Positions 6,820 through 9,240 of a DNA stretch of 9,240 nucleotides are shown here, in pieces (within the stretch, counting starts at the first letter, position 1; each line of letters begins with the position of its first letter). The stretch spans positions 1 through 9,240 of the forward strand of contig CAMWLH010000059.1 of assembly GCA_947175045.1 (NCBI GenBank), written 5' to 3'. Source of the stretch: an uncultured Clostridia bacterium (GTDB lineage Bacteria > Bacillota > Clostridia > Oscillospirales > Ruminococcaceae). A program made the position numbers and the translations under genes. The notes below the pieces were generated by a model. It did not search any database. It saw only the letters and a list, made by a program, of their open reading frames with translations, and was not told where the DNA came from.

Positions 6820-6825
6820 GTAATT

Positions 6826-6854
6826 ATTATACTTTATTGATACTTTAGAGTCAA
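6826..6854 (-). promoter_or_regulatory. Sigma-A promoter of the XRE gene
   Basis: On the minus strand TTGACT (6849-6854) and TATAAT (6826-6831) are 17 bp apart. Transcription should start near 6819. It lies just downstream of the terminator of the HD-domain gene. Confidence 0.85.
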
Positions 6855-6871
6855 GCAACGCGCTGTTGCTC

Positions 6872-6909
6872 CCAAAAAAATTTTCCGCACGGTCACAGAC
6901 CGTGCGGAA
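6872..6909 (-). terminator. Terminator after the HD-domain gene
   Basis: An 11-bp perfect stem TTCCGCACGGT/ACCGTGCGGAA (6883-6909) with a 5-nt loop is followed on the minus strand by AATTTTTTT. It begins 4 nt after the stop codon. A textbook intrinsic terminator. Confidence 0.92.
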
Positions 6910-6913
6910 CTGT

Positions 6914-7462
6914 TTAATGCAGCGTCATTCTTATAAGCAAAGCCAGCGCGAAGGTCTCGGCAAGGCGGAACCTTCTGAAGCCCGTCGAAAAGAAGTGCGT
7001 CATGACCTCTGCCACCGCGCAGAATTTATCGATCAGCGTAATGACATAGGTCTCGCGATACCGCGGCAGACGCGGCGACAGCGGCCACATATGGTTCACT
7101 ATCATATCTCCCTCGATCTGATTTATCGAAAACAGATCGCAGGCATTGAAAAAGGCTATCTTGGGGTGACCTACTCCGTGCCAGCCTTCGCCTTGAACTC
7201 GCTCGTGCTCCTGCCTGTCGTAGAAGAACAAATCGTGCAGCAAGCCTGCCCTCGCGCCCGATCGGGCGTCCAGTCTGAAAAATCTGCAAAGCCTGAAATT
7301 GTAGTACGACACATTCAAACTGTGCTGAAATCGGGTTGTGCCGCTGTGATGTGAAAATTCCCGTAGTCTAAGAATGTTTTTGTCCCTCAGCAGATCCTTA
7401 ACGCAATCAAAATAATCCTTCTGTTCTGCCAATTCCTTTTTGGATAGAACCGCCTTATACAT
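6914..7462 (-). CDS. HD-domain phosphohydrolase
   Basis: 182-residue cytosolic protein of the HD superfamily, metal-dependent phosphohydrolases acting on nucleotides or phosphoesters. The metal-site pattern is complete: H47 (RFQHS), H76-D77 (LLHDLFFYD), H99 (GHP), H124 (NHMWPL) and D145 (DKFCAV). Six ligands of this type suit a two-metal site as in YqeK-like members. It shows the usual tyrosine/arginine-rich helix before the HD pair (VSYYNFRLCRFFRLD) and a hydrophobic C-terminal helix, but is not a predicted membrane protein. AAGGTGA at 7470-7476 supports ATG at 7462. It has its own promoter and a strong terminator, so it is monocistronic. Substrate unknown; the fold assignment is secure. Confidence 0.87.
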   Translation of the reverse strand: MYKAVLSKKELAEQKDYFDCVKDLLRDKNILRLREFSHHSGTTRFQHSLNVSYYNFRLCRFFRLDARSGARAGLLHDLFFYDRQEHERVQGEGWHGVGHPKIAFFNACDLFSINQIEGDMIVNHMWPLSPRLPRYRETYVITLIDKFCAVAEVMTHFFSTGFRRFRLAETFALALLIRMTLH

Positions 7463-7533
7463 AAAAAAATCACCTTAAAAAATAATTCACATTTGAGAAA
7501 AGCCACAAATCCGCTTATCTTTGTTGCTTTTAT

Positions 7534-7562
7534 ATTGTACCCCTTTTCGCGAAAATAATCAA
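7534..7562 (-). promoter_or_regulatory. Sigma-A-like promoter of the HD-domain gene
   Basis: TTGATT (7557-7562) and TACAAT (7534-7539) on the minus strand, spacer 17 bp. Start near 7527 gives a leader of about 65 nt. The spacer contains TTTTCGCGAAAA, a perfect 12-bp palindrome that could bind a regulator. Confidence 0.75.
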
Positions 7563-7625
7563 TGGTAATTTTATGTATTTGTGCAACCTGTATACTTTTG
7601 GGTGAAAAATTTGGCGTTTTGCACA

Positions 7626-9068
7626 TTATAAGAGAATTATATCCAATGTGATATATATCCGCTTCTTTCCGTCGCCCGAGACCGCGCGTGATCTTTCCGA
7701 AACGAAAAAGCCGAGACTTTGGTAGAGCGACAGAGCGGGAAAATTATCCTCGGTCGTCTTTATTTTGGCGAGCTTTTTCCCTTTTTTTGCCAGAAATTTC
7801 AACGCGAAATTTACAGCGAAGCAGCCCGCGCCGCGGCGGCGGAATTTCGGCTCGACGACCAGCATTGAGATCCACCCCGCGCCGCCGCTTTCCAGTCCGT
7901 TGACCTTTACCCAGCAGCAGGGGACAGCGCCGCAATAGATGAGAAAATTTTCCTCGTCGGGGTCGCGGTTGGTCAGCATTTGCTTTATTTCCGCGAAAAA
8001 GGTAGGGCGCTCCTGCTCGCCGAGCGCCGCCCCGTGGAGTTCCGCGATACTTTTTTCATACATATCGCAGATGTAAAGCGCGTCCGGCGCGCCCGCCGGT
8101 GCGGCTTTAAAGCCGCAAAGCTCCCTCTCGAACATCAGCCTGCCTTCGTTTACGAGCGCGTCGAACGGCAGAAACGGCTTTTCCGAAAAGCCGCGCTTGC
8201 GCTGCAAATTAAGCGACGGGATATTGTCCGGCTCCACATAGCAGCGCAGGGTGCGGCAGCCCCTGTCGCGCAGGACATCGAGAGCCGTTTGCAGCATTCG
8301 ATCTCCGATATGACGGCGGCGGAACGCGGGTTTGACAAAAAGATCCCCGTAATACCAGAGTCGCGGCTCGTCCACGCTTTGCAGGCATTGCAGCCGCCCT
8401 ATCAGCTCGTCGTCCGCTCTCGCAATAAGGTTGAAAGCGTCGCTTTTGGTCTTATAGCCGTACAGTAAGTCCGTTACCCTGTCCGACCATTCCGCGCAGT
8501 GCCACTGAGCCGCCGCGATCTCCGCCGCAAGCTCTCGGGTAAGGTAGTCGCTGACGGTAATGCTTACGGTCTCGCCGCGCACCTCTTTTTCAAATATCTC
8601 CAGACCGTTTTCGGGAGATATTTCGCCCGTGCGCACAAAGCCCATTTTTTCCCAGAAAGGTACGCCCGTTACGGGATCGGCGGTCAGGTACATACGGTCT
8701 GCGCCGTTCGCCGCGAAAAAGGCTTGCAGACGGCGCAGCATTTCCCGACCTAAGCCCCTGCGTCGGTGCCCCGGCAGCACGAAGAATTCCATTATGCAGC
8801 CGTACCCGATCTTCTTGTATCCCTTGTGGTCGGGCAGGTCGATTTTTCCGAAAACAAAGCCTGTCAGCGTTGTTCCGTCGTGACACAGCTTAAGATACCG
8901 CCCCTTGTCGTGCTGCTTACGGATAATTCTGTCCGTCCATTTTTCCAGTATCTCGGGTGCTGTGCTGCGGCGCTGATTTTCGTCGAGCTCCTTTGCGTAT
9001 ATACGCATAAGACGGTGAAAATCCGCGCGGTTTTCGTTTGTGACGTCAATAAAATCCAATCTGCTCAT
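7626..9068 (-). CDS. Triple-domain GNAT N-acetyltransferase
   Basis: 480 residues containing three GNAT domains in a row, at about 1-165, 168-318 and 325-480. Each has the acetyl-CoA-binding motif A after a core strand: FVLPGHRRRGLGREM (96-110), FVKPAFRRRHIGDRM (244-258) and VVEPKFRRRGAGCFA (404-418). Each ends in the usual motif B: PFWEKMGF (137-144), SLNLQRKRGF (285-294) and ALSLYQSLGF (445-454). In the second domain the RxxGxG loop is altered to RRRHIG, so its cofactor binding may differ. GNAT enzymes transfer acetyl groups to amines, including antibiotics, polyamines, peptides and protein N-termini. The substrate here is unknown. AAGGAG at 9074-9079 precedes ATG 9068. That site touches a long stem downstream of a small frame, suggesting translational control. 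No clear terminator follows. Confidence 0.9.
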   Translation of the reverse strand: MSRLDFIDVTNENRADFHRLMRIYAKELDENQRRSTAPEILEKWTDRIIRKQHDKGRYLKLCHDGTTLTGFVFGKIDLPDHKGYKKIGYGCIMEFFVLPGHRRRGLGREMLRRLQAFFAANGADRMYLTADPVTGVPFWEKMGFVRTGEISPENGLEIFEKEVRGETVSITVSDYLTRELAAEIAAAQWHCAEWSDRVTDLLYGYKTKSDAFNLIARADDELIGRLQCLQSVDEPRLWYYGDLFVKPAFRRRHIGDRMLQTALDVLRDRGCRTLRCYVEPDNIPSLNLQRKRGFSEKPFLPFDALVNEGRLMFERELCGFKAAPAGAPDALYICDMYEKSIAELHGAALGEQERPTFFAEIKQMLTNRDPDEENFLIYCGAVPCCWVKVNGLESGGAGWISMLVVEPKFRRRGAGCFAVNFALKFLAKKGKKLAKIKTTEDNFPALSLYQSLGFFVSERSRAVSGDGKKRIYITLDIILL

Positions 9069-9077
9069 AAATTCTCC

Positions 9078-9155
9078 TTAACGCGCTCAAAAATGACGTT
9101 CCCTCATCGGGAACGCCTTGATTTCCGTATTGCGCCGCGGCTTTGAGCGCGTTAA
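9078..9155 (-). promoter_or_regulatory. Long leader hairpin abutting the GNAT ribosome site
   Basis: Perfect 14-bp arms TTAACGCGCTCAAA (9078-9091) and TTTGAGCGCGTTAA (9142-9155) enclose a second hairpin, CGTTCCC 9097-9103 with GGGAACG 9109-9115. The start-proximal arm overlaps the AA of AAGGAG (9074-9079). The other arm contains the stop codon of the leader frame. No U tract follows, so it is not a terminator. It may mask translation initiation. Confidence 0.62.
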
Positions 9156-9208
9156 GCCGAAAAAGCGAATGACAGATATTCCCGAAAAGGACAAATATAT
9201 TTTTTCAT
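9152..9208 (-). CDS. Candidate 18-residue leader peptide of the GNAT gene
   Basis: Short frame MKKYICPFREYLSFAFSA. AGGTGA (9214-9219) lies 5 nt before ATG, a good ribosome site. Its TAA stop lies inside the distal arm of the stem that touches the GNAT ribosome site, the arrangement used by erm and cat leader peptides. The caveat is that the frame stays open to the window edge, so it could instead be the end of a longer gene starting to the right. The upstream residues would be asparagine-rich and unconvincing, and I favour a leader. Confidence 0.45.
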   Translation of the reverse strand: MKKYICPFREYLSFAFSA

Positions 9209-9240
9209 GTCATTCACCTTCCTTTCATTATTGTTATTAT

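Noticed and set aside
6405..6848. 147-codon plus-strand frame opposite the XRE gene
   Set aside because: Antisense to a well-supported gene and runs through its leader and promoter; no domain seen.
7577..7624. Inverted repeat TGTGCAA/TTGCACA after the GNAT gene as a terminator
   Set aside because: The stem is only 7 bp with a loop of about 34 nt and no proper T run, so it is not credible as an intrinsic terminator.
7387..7626. 79-codon minus-strand frame overlapping the HD gene and its promoter
   Set aside because: It crosses the HD-gene promoter and ribosome site, shares sequence with the HD gene in another frame and shows no domain.
9152..9208. Rubredoxin-like start MKKYICP, possibly a truncated rubredoxin
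   Set aside because: Only the first seven residues look similar; the second cysteine of the CxxC knuckle and everything after it are missing.

Overview
This window looks like chromosome from an anaerobic low-to-mid GC Firmicute of the Clostridia, most likely the Ruminococcus/Oscillospiraceae side. The evidence is strong AGGAGG-type ribosome binding sites, near-consensus sigma-A promoters (TTGACA/TATAAT, 17-bp spacer), frequent ATA isoleucine codons, and an iron-hydrogenase-type sensor that only makes sense in an anaerobe. There is no rRNA, tRNA, insertion sequence, CRISPR array or phage gene. The genus is inference.

Layout. Positions 1-1239 hold most of an MtaD-like amidohydrolase whose true start lies left of the window, closed by a perfect-palindrome terminator. 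A strong promoter at 1321-1349, with a dyad operator at the start of transcription, then drives a compact plus-strand operon (1404-3852): SPFH/band-7 membrane protein, YhfC-type intramembrane protease, Arc-like ribbon-helix-helix protein, a 23-residue membrane miniprotein joined to both neighbours by stop/start overlaps, and an SdpI-family membrane protein. It ends at a hairpin shared with the convergent gene.

The right part is all minus strand. The gene at 3892-5769 encodes a soluble protein joining a 2x[4Fe-4S] ferredoxin, an [FeFe]-hydrogenase H-cluster domain, a further Fe-S domain and a chemotaxis-receptor signalling hairpin, so it reads as a redox or H2 sensor. It has its own promoter and a ~210-nt structured leader. 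Next come an XRE regulator with a zinc-ribbon tail (6254-6694), an HD-domain hydrolase (6914-7462) and a triple GNAT acetyltransferase (7626-9068). The first two have their own consensus promoters. The GNAT gene is preceded by a candidate leader peptide and a 14-bp stem touching its Shine-Dalgarno, which looks like translational attenuation.

How the parts fit. The SPFH-YhfC-RHH-miniprotein-SdpI set is the clearest co-transcribed module and is plausibly a self-regulated membrane-stress or bacteriocin-immunity unit. The right-hand genes are separate transcription units, several with leader RNAs able to fold in competing ways. The most notable items are the five-gene membrane operon with its hidden miniprotein, the hydrogenase-chemoreceptor fusion with a four-segment leader, and the GNAT attenuator.
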